A stretch of 64,000 nt of DNA from Protonemura montana (Eukaryota > Arthropoda > Insecta > Plecoptera > Nemouridae). Both the position numbers and the translations under genes were made by a program. The stretch covers positions 2,891,701-2,955,700 of the forward strand of contig OX387603.1 in NCBI GenBank assembly GCA_947568835.1. Direction: 5' to 3'. How positions within the stretch are numbered: position 1 is the stretch's first letter; every line of letters starts with the position of its first letter. Shown here one piece after another: positions 41,789 to 53,226 of the stretch. Under the pieces are notes generated by a model. That model was not told where the DNA came from and made no database searches. It worked only from the letters and a program-made list of their open reading frames with translations.

Positions 41789-44700
41789 CTAGGCCTCAAT
41801 AGCGATTCCAGTAATGTTTGAGATCCAGTCGAGGTAAGATGTTACCCTAGTAAATCCGCTAGGAAAGTCGACGGGGTTTCCCACTCCGTTGCCGAACGAG
41901 ACGATGCCGATCAAGTGGTAGGTGCAATTGTCGTCTTTCCACACCAACGGTCCTCCAGAGTCGCCCTGCGGAAATGAAAATGAAATTTAGCATCGTTCAC
42001 CATTAGCCATCGCCAGAAGTCTGAAGCCAGTGATTATAGCCGATTTAATTTAGATCCTCATGCAATCTAAAATTACTATTCTTCTAGGAATTATAAAAAT
42101 TAGGTTACTGCTTTTGATAAAGGAGCAAGCCGGGAGTAACGTATGTAAGACAGCTGACATTTATCAAAGTCAATTTAAGAAACACATTTTTATTGAAAAC
42201 CCTCGCTGGTTAGATGAAATTATAACTGAGACTTACGTTGTACGTCGACCGAGCTTTATCTATACCCGTGCAGATGGCAGTCGGCAGAACGGAAATGATG
42301 CCTTGCAAGCCGGTATCACACTCCTTGTTCGTGATCACCGTCAGGTTCACGAACATCAAGGTCTCGGATATCCCACTGGGAGGGTCTGCAAGAAACACAT
42401 GCTAAAAATTTCACTTTTCCCTCTCATCCTTTTTTATATCCTAATCTTGTACGGGCGTTTTGTAAACACCGGTTCACGTGAAACCGAAGTTAAGCAACAC
42501 TGTGCTGGGTCAGGTATTGGATGGGTGACCATCATACACATGACCAGTTCTGTTCGGGAGAGAGGTTGGAGGGATGAAAGTTAAGCAACACTGCGCTGAG
42601 TCAGGTATTGGATGGGTGACCATCATACACATGACCAGTTCTGTTCGGGAGAGAGGTTGGAGGGATGAAAGTTAAGCAACACTGCGCTGGGTCAGGTATT
42701 GGATGGGTGACCTTAATACTAATTACTAGTTTTGTTCGTGAAAGAGGTTGAAGGGTCTTTAGTAAGGTCAAAAATAACTCGCCTTGCTAATCAACCTCTC
42801 AACAGCATGCATTTGCAGAAATCATCTTTTTTGGAAATTACTGGCCTTCGGAAGGGACTCCCAGTCGGCTATCCCCTTGATGCTTTCTGACAGGATTAGA
42901 CTACCTGCCAGCGCCAGATTTTCCCTCCTTCCTAATATCCATAATAGGATCATTATCATCCTTAAAATCACCAGGTACATCCCGTTGTAAACGGGATTGT
43001 AAACAGGGCGTCGTTTAACACAACAAACTAATCATAAAATATTCGAATGTCCTAAAGGAAAACAAAGAAGATTGTTTAAACATAAAATAATGAAACCGTA
43101 TAAGGAACAAAGGATGAAGAACTAAGGGGTGTTGAGTTCATCCCTTCAGGTGCTACTCACAGGAGGTTAAGCCCCACCCTGAAGTCGTGGCCTGTTCCCC
43201 GACGAACAGCTTGCACTGGTGTTCACGTTTCGGAAGGCTCACTGCCGAGATGGTCTCTGCAAACACGTGAAAGCAAAAATCAGAAAGTTGTCAAATATCT
43301 TTGTAAAATCAAGCGTCAAACAAGGTCAAGATCAACTATTGTATCATTTACTGCCGGGAATTTATAAAATTTTACCGCATTAAAATAGCAAATAGAATAC
43401 CAACTCACCAGTCCAAGCACAGAGAGGATACGTCAACTTGACAAGTCCGATATCGTTTTCCAGGACGAGCCGAGACGAGACCGGATCCTTGCGATGCAGG
43501 TATTGTTCGTGCAGGACAAACGAGGTGGTAATCTGCACCATGCATCCAGTAGGGTCGCAATAAGGAGCCAACGACCCGAACACCACCGTGAGGGTCCTTG
43601 CCCTGCCACGGGATAAACTTTAAGCTGGATTCGTTCGTTTGCATTGAAAGAATAATCTGTTCTTTTATGAGGATTGATCTCTAGCGGAAATCTAATTTTA
43701 ATTTCATTGGTTTTGCCAGAGAGTAAAGACTGTGCCTGTTATACCATGTTAGAACAGAAAGATTTATTTCTCTTTCATGAAACTGAAATTACCACCATGA
43801 TAATTTTAACTTCAAGCAAAGAAACTTTAGACTTTAAGGAAAGGAATACGAAGCTCTTTAAAAAAAATCTTGTCTGAGAAAGCAAACAATGAGCTTAATG
43901 CTCAATTTAGCTTTTTGTGACTGACTCTGCTATGTGAGAAGTGACTGACCTAGAAATGCAGTGTCCCGCGGTGAGCACCCATTGGCTACTGATGATGGAA
44001 CCTCCGCAGAATCCGACGCCATCTTTTAAAATGGCCACCTGCCACGGGAACTGGCCGGAAAATGCTGCGCTACCTCCAACAATCCGGGTCTTGCCATCGC
44101 CTGCAATTTAACAACAAAAATGGCAAAAAATCTTTAGCCTCGCACAGTTCGTCTAGGGATTGAAAGTTTGGTCAATTCTTTTCATTACCCTAGAAATCGC
44201 CACTCGAATTTTATCATTATTTATTTAGAACTTAAAACTTGATATTCTTAAGATGACCAGTGTCTCATTATAATTACTTCAAAGAGTATGATTACAAGTT
44301 ATCACAATTATGTTATCGATCGGTCTTACCGATCTGTTGTTGAGAATCGCCAGTTGATTGCAAATCATGCCACAACGCCCCGCCGACATCTCCAGATGTG
44401 TTGTTCTCGATCCCCTGCACAGATGAAAGTTTGATAGTAAAAAGTCTGTCGTCTCATCACAAAGATGCCGGGTGAACTCAGGGGAAAGATTCAAAAGTCA
44501 AAAGGGTGCAGATGATGAAACGATCCCGGGTCGCAGTTCTGATGCAATGTGCAGCATCACAGGGGATTCACATCGGTCAGCGTGAAAGTGAGTGTTTTCA
44601 AACAATTTTCATTTGTTTGTTGGTGTGATCGTGCAGGTGATTGACTCGCGTGAGAATCGTGACACGTGAATCCGTTTTCTTGCCTTGTTATTACGGATAT

Positions 44701-44971
44701 ATTTTTATTTTAAAAACAAACTTTTTTTTTTCTGGACAATTTAATCTTTAAAAAAATTAATTAATACATGCCTTCCACGTCTTATTGAAATTGCGTGAGC
44801 GTGAACCAGAGGAAAAGGTCGTGATTTGGTAATGTTGCTGTGCACACGGACTTCTACAGATTTGATCCCCCATTTCTGTTGGTTGAAGGGGGCTGTGGAA
44901 CAGAAGGCTTTAGTAATTACCAGAGTTGCGACGGCACAAAGAGCCATCAAGACGATCGACACCTTCTTCAT
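41789..44971 (-). CDS. Serine protease SP-B (S1A), seven exons
   Basis: Exons 44971-44786, 44414-44330, 44100-43950, 43602-43409, 43256-43161, 42385-42237, 41965-41789 keep frame to 345 aa. Signal peptide [19 protein letters not shown], propeptide, activation site [18 protein letters not shown], His57 in LTAGHC, Asp102 in NDIGLVKL, Ser195 in [13 protein letters not shown]-terminal [12 protein letters not shown]. Ser at 189 and the general wording fit chymotrypsin/brachyurin-type enzymes. Cys191 and Cys220 are both replaced. The exon 1 donor used by SP-A and SP-C (GTGAGA) is ATAAGA here; splicing could instead use GTATTA 18 nt downstream (exon end 44768), also in frame. The TATA box is gone. 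So the coding part looks maintained, while expression is doubtful. Confidence 0.82.
42445..43030 (+). mobile_element. 5S-like SINE in SP-B intron 5
   Basis: Head with GGTTCACGTGAAACCGAAG and TAAGCAACAC, two to three 91-bp VNTR units (GACCAGTTCTGTTCGGGAG), body, and tail CGTCGTTTAACACAACA. Same intron position as in SP-A and SP-C. Confidence 0.85.
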
Positions 44972-45299
44972 CTTGGTTGACGGCTGTACCAACAATTCGA
45001 ACTTACTTCCAAGAAAGCTCTGGTGCAGCTAACATGAACCCACGTCTTTAAAGCCGAACATGCTTGCTCGTAATACTGAAAGCGAAAGCCGACAGGCAAT
45101 GTAAAACTGTTACAATCCCGTGAAATGAGGTCTTGGCTGTCATCAATCATTTTTAGATAATTTTCTCGTTACTTCAAAAGTTCTTATCTAAAATAAAGCA
45201 TAGAAATGATCACTCAAAGTATATTTGAAGTGGCAAGACTATAAAATAATTAATATTTGTGCCAAATAATATCTAGGGGTGCCTTCGACTGGCCTGCTT

Positions 45300-45970
45300 T
45301 TGGCGTGGTTTGGATGCTTCCAGGGAGCTTCAAAATTGCACGCAGCTGACGGTAATCGGCACACTCGTTAAGGAGGTGTTTGAGTTAAAGAGGTTGGTCG
45401 CATGAGGTGCACATCGGTGACTCTTTCCGTTTGAAGATGAAAATATGGGATAGACAACTGTGACCGATGCGCATCCGGGTTGTTACAACCTCTTTTCGTC
45501 GAGAAGGACGGGCCGACAATTTCTAATATTGCGAAGGATTCCTTGATATACCTAAATTTGTTAGAAAGGACAGCGTTCGAGGACGTCCGCCTTCGCTGTG
45601 CTATTTTTGTCCTGAAGTCAGATATACAATCTGAATATGGCACTAATGGGAAGTCAATTTCAGTTAAAAATGTGGCCTCCTTAGCAGCCCTATCGGCCAT
45701 CTCATTGCCATCAATGTCGGCATTACCAGGGAGCCAACAGAGCAGAACCTCTATCCCTGACAGGCTTAGTTCTCCTAGGGTGTTCTAAATGGTTTGAACG
45801 AGATTATCAGTGGGGAATGCTTGGCACAAAGCTTGGAGAGAGCTCAGAGAATCAGAACATATCAGAAATTGTTTGTGACGAGCACCTTTGAAGTGTTCGT
45901 GGCTCTTGAGGATTGCAAACAATTCTGCTGTAAAGATGCTTCGTATGGGGTTGAGCCTCAAGCTCACGCT
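45300..45970 (-). pseudogene. Non-LTR retrotransposon RNase H and C-terminal remnant
   Basis: The minus strand reads FTAELFAILKS and ICSDSLSSLQAL, then after one TAG, WLPGNADIDGNEMADRAAKE: RNase H active-site blocks of Jockey/I-type ORF2. A later frame gives RMRIGHSCLSH and the zinc-knuckle-like CTSCDQPL with HLLNEC. Several stops and frame changes; dead fragment. It lies upstream of SP-B. Confidence 0.75.
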
Positions 45971-46129
45971 TGTGGTTTTACTTTTATTAGTTTTATTAAT
46001 GCGTGGAAATGCTGCCTAGTTTGTCCGCCGTGCCTCTTCACGACCACAACTTTTCTCAAATTGGGTCATCGAGTTTCGAGGCCCACATTCTGCCATATTC
46101 CACTGACCACTATCCGTTGTAGACAGCAT

Positions 46130-46330
46130 GCAAGGCATTTTTTTTTCAGAGATCACATGATGTTTTTTCAAAAACGATCTTTTTAATGAACTTGATCTTT
46201 TATTGAAAAGAATTTGAATTTGATCTTTAAAAAAAAAACGATCGCCAACTTCGATCTTCTATCGCGATCGTTTATTGACGACGATCTTGATCTTTTTAAA
46301 AGATCGATTTCAAAACGATCTTCCCCAACT
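46130..46330. repeat. GATCTT-rich stretch
   Basis: ACGATCTT, TTGATCTTT and CGATCG words recur about ten times on both strands within 200 bp. No reading frame or known element recognised. Confidence 0.6.
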
Positions 46331-46969
46331 ATGCTAAGGAGCCACCCAGCTTGTTCCGACCAGCAGGACGGATTAAAACTAACCAGAGTCTCAAGGAATT
46401 CTTTAGCTCGAATGCCGACAGGTCTTGTGGATCTTTGCCGCGTGTCTGGTACCTGCCTGGTAGGTTGGTCTGATGATGGGCTGAAATGCAGGGTGCTTGG
46501 AGCTTGGAGATATAGCTTCCAAGTAGGTCGTTACGTTTATAACTGTGATTACAATTAAATTATATCTTCTTGATAAAATCAGCTTCCAGCCAGGACTTAT
46601 CTATATTGCGTGTGTCATCCCCTAGTTCTTTGGGAAATGGGCCCTCCATTAAAAGCTGTCGTCTCAGCATCCTATATTTTGCGTATTCTACCTAAATGTT
46701 TCTGACCGTGAACTGTCTGAAGCAAGTCCCACACAGTGGTGGGATATTTTCCAGTGTAAAATAAAAAGAGTGTTTTATAATCCATTTCTTTATTTGTTTT
46801 ACTTTTTCTGATTTCTTATTATTATTTTTATTTTTTTGCCTTTAAGTTAAAGTGTTAGTTGAAACTATTGTCATGGCAACTTCCAATCACATGCAGTAAA
46901 ATTTAGCACAGTAAAATTTATTAAAATTTTACAAATTTAGCATAATTTAATACTTAGCATTGAAATATT
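46331..46969. other. Intergenic upstream of SP-B
   Basis: No gene recognised. Confidence 0.5.
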
Positions 46970-47300
46970 GGTAATACGCTGCGATGCACGTGCCGTCAGT
47001 CCTAAGATGGATCATAGCTCTCGCTGTCGGTGATAGTGAGATATCATATTTACATAAACTGTATCCCTGGTAATGCAAGAACTGACCTTACACCATTTTA
47101 GTAAACATGTTTATTCCAAACACTTTTTTCTAAGCACGCAGTTAAGTATTTGCATAATATTTGTGGCAACGCTGATAAGAAATATCAGTGAATTAACGTT
47201 TATACAAAAAAAAAGCACTCCAGTTAATCGGTGGCACCCCCCGGACCCCACCCGACCAACCACCACCACCCTGAGAAAACGTGTCTTTGTCCTAACAGGT
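46970..47300. repeat. Segmental repeat upstream of the SP-B unit
   Basis: Copy of 37030-37330, followed by the C-rich GGCACCCCCCGGACCCCACC also found at 52329. Confidence 0.8.
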
Positions 47301-47324
47301 CAAAAAGTGTGTTAAAATACCAGA

Positions 47325-47740
47325 CCGAACGGTTTGGCGTGTTGAAAACAACGGCTCTCGTGAGATCACCAAAGTTAAGCAACACTGCGCTGAGTCAGGT
47401 ATTGGATGGGTGACCATCATACACATGACCAGTTCTGTTCGGGAGAGAGGTTGGAGGGATGAAAGTTAGTACAGCAACTTCACTCGCCTTGCTTATCAAC
47501 CTCTCGACAGCATGGATTTGTGGAGGAATCCTGATGTTCAAGTTGTGCCGTCCTTCGGAAGGGACTTTAGGCCGGTTGTCCCCTTGGTGCTCTTTGACAG
47601 GAGAAGGCTACGTGCTGGCACCGGGTTTTTCCGTCTCCCTTCAGTCAAGGTTAGGTTATCATCAACCTCTCATTCAACAACGCCATTAGACTAGCGCGTC
47701 GTTAAACACCACAGATCAATCAATCAAAAAACCAGACTAA
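47325..47740 (+). mobile_element. 5S-like SINE, single VNTR unit, near complete
   Basis: GACCGAACGGTTTGGCGTG, GATCACCAAAGTTAAGCAAC, GTATTGGATGGGTGACC, CCGTCCTTCGGAAGGGAC, tail CGTCGTTAAACACCACAGAT with AATCAATCAA. The best copy for a consensus; about 410 bp. Lies behind SP-C. Confidence 0.88.
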
Positions 47741-48063
47741 TACGATTGGCTGCACTAGCGCTAGTTTATTGAAACCTCATTTTAAAACCGTGTACTTCGA
47801 GGTGAGGAAAGGCTCTTAATACATTTAACTATTTTTATTATTCTGAAATGCATTAAAGTTGATGAATGCAGGAAAATGTGATTACAATTCGTGCAAGTTA
47901 CCGTTACATTGAAATACACGGCTGAAAAATCACGGCTGAGGTGTAAATGTGCATTTTTTGACCACATAGTCTCCCAAGGCGAACATAAATTGGTGAATAA
48001 AGCTCATAAATTTGTGCTAATTTGCCCTCTCCTTTGTGTTATTTTGGCCCTCAACGAAGACAT

Positions 48064-50907
48064 CTAGTCCAAGATAGGGATCCCAGTTTTTTCTTTGATC
48101 CATTCGAGGTAATGTGTGACCCTAGTAAATCCGTTGGGGTATAAAACTGGATCTCCTCTGACGTACGAGACGATGCCGATCTGGTAGTTGATATTATCAG
48201 TGTTGTCTTTCCACACCAACGGTCCTCCAGAGTCGCCCTGCGGAAATGAAGACGTAATTAAGGCTCGTTCGCTATAAGCTATCGCTGGAAATCAGTCGCC
48301 ATACAGCCATTTTATTAAATTATTGTTATTAAGACTTACTCCGTACGTCGAAGTAGGTTTGATGAGATTTACACCCGTGCACATAACGCCTTCGTCTATG
48401 ATTTTGCACTCGTCGTTCGTGATCACCTTAAGGTCCGTATACAGCAAGATCTTGGATGTCTCCGTCTTAGGGTCTGCAAGGAACACATGCTGAAAATTTC
48501 ACCTTTCACTCTCACCCTATTTTATATCCTAATCTTGTATGAGCCTGAACGGTTTGGCGTATTGTAAGCACCGGTTCTCCTGACACCGAAGTTAAGCAAC
48601 ACTACACTGTATCAGTTATTGGATGGGTGACCTTAATACTCAGGACAAGTTTCGTTCCTGAAAATGGTTGAAGGGTCTCAAGTTAATTTAAAAACTAGAC
48701 TTGCCTTGCTTATCAGTCCTTTGACAGCATGGATTTGTAGAAAAATTCCTATTTTTTAGATTTACTTTCTTTCGGAAGGGACTTTAAGCCGGATGCCTCT
48801 TTAATGCTTTTTGCCAGTATTAGGCTACCTGCCGGTGCCGGATTTCCCCTCTACCTACTATCCATAATAGGATCATCATCATCCTCATAATCACCAGGTG
48901 CATACCAATGTCGAAACAGTGCGTCGTTAAACACAACAAATTGATCGTGAATTATTCAATTACCAAAACGAACAACAAAGAAGATTCTTAAAACATAGAA
49001 TAATGAAACCGTACAAGGAACAGGGGATAAAAACCAAGATGTGTTGAGTAACATCCCTCCAGTTGTAACTCACAGTTGGTGTGGCCCCACCCTGCAACCC
49101 TGGCCTGCTCCCCGGCGAACGTCATGAGCTGGTGTCTACGTGTCGGAAGCATCACCGGAGAGATGGTCTCTGCAAAAACGTGGACGCATCAATTGAAAAT
49201 TCGCCGAATATCTTTGTAAAATTAAGTGTCAAACAAGGTCAAGATCAACTATTGTATCATTTTCTACCGGAAATTAATAAACTTTCACCGCATGAGAATT
49301 GCAAAAAGAATACCAACTCACTAGTAAAAACAGGGATAGGCTGCGTCAACTTGATAAGTCCGATGTCGTTTTCCATGGTGGGCCGACCCGGAACCTTTAC
49401 CGTGTCCCGGCGGTATTGTTCGTGCAGGAAAACGGTGGTGGATTTCTGCACCATGCAATCCGACGAAATGCATTTAGTTCCCAACGACCCGAAAATCACC
49501 GTGAAGATCGTTCCCCTGCAACGGGATAAACCTCAAGCTAGATTCGTTCGTTAGCCTTCACAGAATAATTTTGTCGTTTTATCAGGTTTGATCCCTAGCG
49601 GGAATTTAGTTTAAATTACATTATTTTTGCCAGAAAGCAAAGACTGTGTCTGTTTATACCATGTGAGAAAAGAAAGATGTATTTCTCTTTTAAAGTACTG
49701 CAACCGAAATGACCAACTTAAGAATTGAAACTGCCAGCAAAAAAACCTAAGACTTCAAGCCAAGGAATCCCAAGCTCTTTTAAAATAACCTTATCTTAGA
49801 AAACAAACAATGAGCTTAATGCTCAATTGTTGGCGAGATTTTTGTGACTGACTGTGACAAATGATCAAAGACTGACCTATCAATGCAGTGTCCCGCGGTG
49901 AGCACCCATTGGTCACTGATGATGGAACCACCGCCCATACTATTCAAGTCATTTTTAATGTTCACCTGCCACGGAAACTGCCCGGAAATTGCTGCGATAC
50001 CTCCAATGATCCGGGTCTCGCCATCGCCTGCAATTTTACAAAAAACATCGAATAGGCAAGCCTCTCTAGCCTCGCACCGTTCATCTAGGCATTGAAATGA
50101 TAGCTCATTTCTTTCCCCTAGAAATCGTCACACGAATTTTACCTTAATTTATTGAGAACATAAATCCTTGTTATTCTTACGATGACCGGTGTCTTATTAG
50201 AATTACTTCAAAGAGTATGATTACAAGTTATCACAATTATTTTATCGATCTGTCTTACCGATCTGTTGTTCAGAATCGCCAGTTGATTGCAAATCATGCC
50301 ACAACGCCCCGCCGACATCTTCAGATGTGTTGTTCTCGATCCCCTGCACAGATGAAAGTTTGAGAGTAAAAAGTCTGTCGTCTCATCACAAAGATGCCGG
50401 GTGAACTCAGGGGAAAGATTCAAAAGTCAAAAGGGTGCAGATGATGAAACGATCCCGGGTCGCAGTTCTGGTGCAATGTGCAGCATCACAGGGGATTCAC
50501 ATCGGTCAGCGTGAAAGTGAGTGTTTTCAAACAATTTTAATTTGTTTGAGGGTTTGATCGTGAATGTGCTTTACTTGCGTTAGAATTGTGACACGTGAAT
50601 CCGTTTTATTGCCTTGTTATTACGGACATAGATAGATTTTTTAAAGAAATAAAAAAAAAATCACAATGCAATCTTTAGAAAAATTAATTAACATATCTCT
50701 TTCACGTCTCACTGGAATTGCGTGAGCGTGAATCAGAGGATATTGTCGTGATTGAGCGTCAGTGGTAATATTGCTGTGCACGAGGACTTCTACAGATTTG
50801 ATCCCCCATTTCTGTTGGTTGAAGGGGGCTGTGGAACAGAAAGCTTTAGTAATTACCAGAGTTGCGACGGCACAAAGAGCCAACAAGACGATCGACACCT
50901 TCTTCAT
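48064..50907 (-). CDS. Serine protease SP-C (S1A), seven exons
   Basis: Exons 50907-50713, 50343-50259, 50027-49877, 49515-49322, 49169-49074, 48473-48340, 48237-48064 give 342 aa with all GT/AG sites intact. Signal peptide [19 protein letters not shown], propeptide ending near DSEQQI, activation [18 protein letters not shown], His57 in LTAGHC, Asp102 in NDIGLIKL, Ser195 in [12 protein letters not shown]-terminal [12 protein letters not shown]. Ser at 189. Besides lacking Cys191 and Cys220 it lacks Cys42 (MGGGSII where the sisters have FCGGSII), leaving Cys58 unpaired. The upstream TATATAAAG is present. It is the only gene of the triplet with frame, splice sites and promoter all intact. Confidence 0.88.
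48540..48945 (+). mobile_element. 5S-like SINE in SP-C intron 5
   Basis: Head GAACGGTTTGGCGTATTG, 5S-like CACCGAAGTTAAGCAAC and TTATTGGATGGGTGACC, tail GTGCGTCGTTAAACACAACA. Occupies the same intron position as the copies in SP-A and SP-B. Confidence 0.85.
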
Positions 50908-50981
50908 CTTGGTTGACGGCTGTAACAACAATTCGAACTTACTTCCAAGAAAGCTCTGGCGCAGATAGAATGTACCCACGT

Positions 50982-50990
50982 CTTTATATA
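50982..50990 (-). promoter_or_regulatory. TATA box of SP-C
   Basis: TATATAAAG on the minus strand, about 75 bp before the ATG. Identical in context to SP-A. Confidence 0.7.
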
Positions 50991-51582
50991 CCCGAACAGA
51001 CTTGCTTATTATTCTGAAAACTATAGCCGACAGGTAATTTCAACTGACACACTACCGTGAAAAGCGGCCTTGTCAATCATCAATAATCTCTTGATAATTT
51101 TCTCGTAACTTTACAAATGCTTATCTAAAATAATCCGTAAAAATTATCATTCAAAGTACAAGTGCAAGGAAAAATTAAACGTAATTTCTTTGCCAGTTTA
51201 ACAGTACAGCCCGGCAGGAGAAGATTCCAACTCAAGGACTGCCCGTGGCATTGCTTTATGATTGAAATTTAATTGATGATTTTAGTGGCAAGATTTCAAA
51301 ATACTTAATATTTGTGCCAAATAATTCCAAGCTGTGTTTCCGACTGGTCTGCACTTTGGGGGGTTTGGATAGATTGTGGGGTTCAGCGGCACTTTGGGAC
51401 ACATATTTTTATTATTAACTTTTTATTTAATCGTTCGATTGATCCTTCAAGATTTGAACATGTCTAATACGAAAAACAAGAAAAACAATACAATAAAGTA
51501 ATATTGCCACATATAGTAGATACATTTTAGTTTGCTTACAAACAAAGTCAGTTCACAAAAAAAAAACATCAAACGGAAACAG

Positions 51583-51613
<31 letters not shown>

Positions 51614-52084
51614 TAATTCCATGATGAAGTGTTAGCTAAAACTGTTGCCATATCGACTTCCAATCACAATCAATGAAGTTCAGATAATTATGTGGTTAAG
51701 AGATCTTACTTACAGGTGTTCATTTTGGTAAAACCTGACTTGACTCCCGACCACGAACCGTTCGGGAAGAAATTCTAGCTCTGACATTAATGGCTGGCAG
51801 CTCACAACCATACAAGATGTAAATATAATACCTAAATTCAACGCACTACCTGTGATTATTTGTATCTACACACATTTTGTATTTATTTTGTATTCTTTTT
51901 AAGCCGGCAACAATCATTTTTTTTAACTTATAAGACTGGCAACGATGATTTAAGTTTAGTAAAGCTCAGCTTTAATTCAAATCTGGGATATTGATAGGAT
52001 ATTATTGGTAGGGAAGGGGTTGACACAATATCTCTCTCATTTTGTAACAACAAATTTAGCATAATTTTACCACTTAGCATTGAA
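50991..52084. other. SP-C upstream region
   Basis: First about 470 bp nearly identical to the SP-A upstream region. Then a TG/T microsatellite at about 51583-51615 and unremarkable AT-rich sequence. Confidence 0.7.
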
Positions 52085-52330
52085 ATATTGGTAATACGCT
52101 ACGATGCACGTGCCGACAGTCCTAAGATAAATCATAGCTCTCGCTGTCGGTGATAGTGAGATATCATATTTACATCATCTGTATCCCTGGTAATGCAAGA
52201 ACTGACCTTACACCATTTTAGTAAACATGTTTATTCCAAACACTTTTTCACTTTTCTCAAACTGCTGATAAGAAATATTAGTAAAGTAACGTTTATACAA
52301 ATAAGACAAAGCACTCCAGCTAATCGTTGG
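52085..52330. repeat. Segmental repeat upstream of the SP-C unit
   Basis: Third copy of the block at 37030 and 46970, with a short internal deletion after CACTTTTTCACTTTT. Confidence 0.75.
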
Positions 52331-52404
52331 CACCCCCCGGACCCCACCCGAACAACCACCGCCACCCTGAGAAAGGTCAGAAAGTGAGTCAAAATACCAG
52401 ACCG

Positions 52405-52482
52405 AACAGTTTGGCGTGTTGGAAACGCCGGTTCAGGTATTGGATGGGTGACCATCATAAACATGACCAGTTCTGTTTGGGG
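52405..52482 (+). mobile_element. SINE head fragment with internal deletion
   Basis: GAACAGTTTGGCGTGTTGG then CCGGTTCAGGTATTGGATGG: the 5S-like middle is deleted and the rest of the element is missing. Confidence 0.75.
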
Positions 52483-53226
52483 TTGAAACACAGTGGTAAT
52501 ACATTGTATAATTTGATGCATGTATTTTTTGTCAACCATTTGATTGCAGTTGGAAAAGTTTTAGTTTCCTGTCACCTATCTGAGCTGCCCTAGTGCCGAG
52601 AATATATTCATTTTCAGATTTTAAATTTAATCTTCTTATTTATTTATAATAATATCATAAATGTGCAAGCATGGCAGAATTTAACCTATTAGCTTCTTGA
52701 AGTGCGTTATATAATTGTGTTTTTTGTACAATATGTTAGCACGTGGGTTTAGACTGTGGTTAACTATGTATTTAAGTCTGTTTTTGAAGATTAAAAATTG
52801 TTTTGTGTGATTTGAAGCTGCCTCAAGGGTGACCCCGTATTGCAGGTTGGACTGAAGGTGTGCGTAATACATCACTTATGAAAAGAACGCAAGTAAGAAT
52901 GGTTTCTGTAAACGGAGAGCGTTATCAAAAATGTAAACAAATGTTTCTTTTCGTTTTAGGCTGACTTTATTAAGATGCGTGCAGTTCTTAAGACCCGGAA
53001 GAATAATTTCTCACCTCAAAGAATTTTTAAACATGTTTCCTCAGGATGGGAATAGATTGGGACAAAGTTGATGAGTGTAAACCAGATTGTGGAACGCAGG
53101 TTGTGGTTGAATAAAAAATCGGTGAATTTTAACTTCGAATTCAAAAACATAGCTTAATAGTCTTTAATATTTTTCTATTCAGCGTAGTTTTGTAAATCGG
53201 CTGACACATATCTGTGATAAGGCAGG
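52483..53226. other. Intergenic between SP-C and SP-F
   Basis: No gene recognised. Contains the 3' flank of SP-F. Confidence 0.5.
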
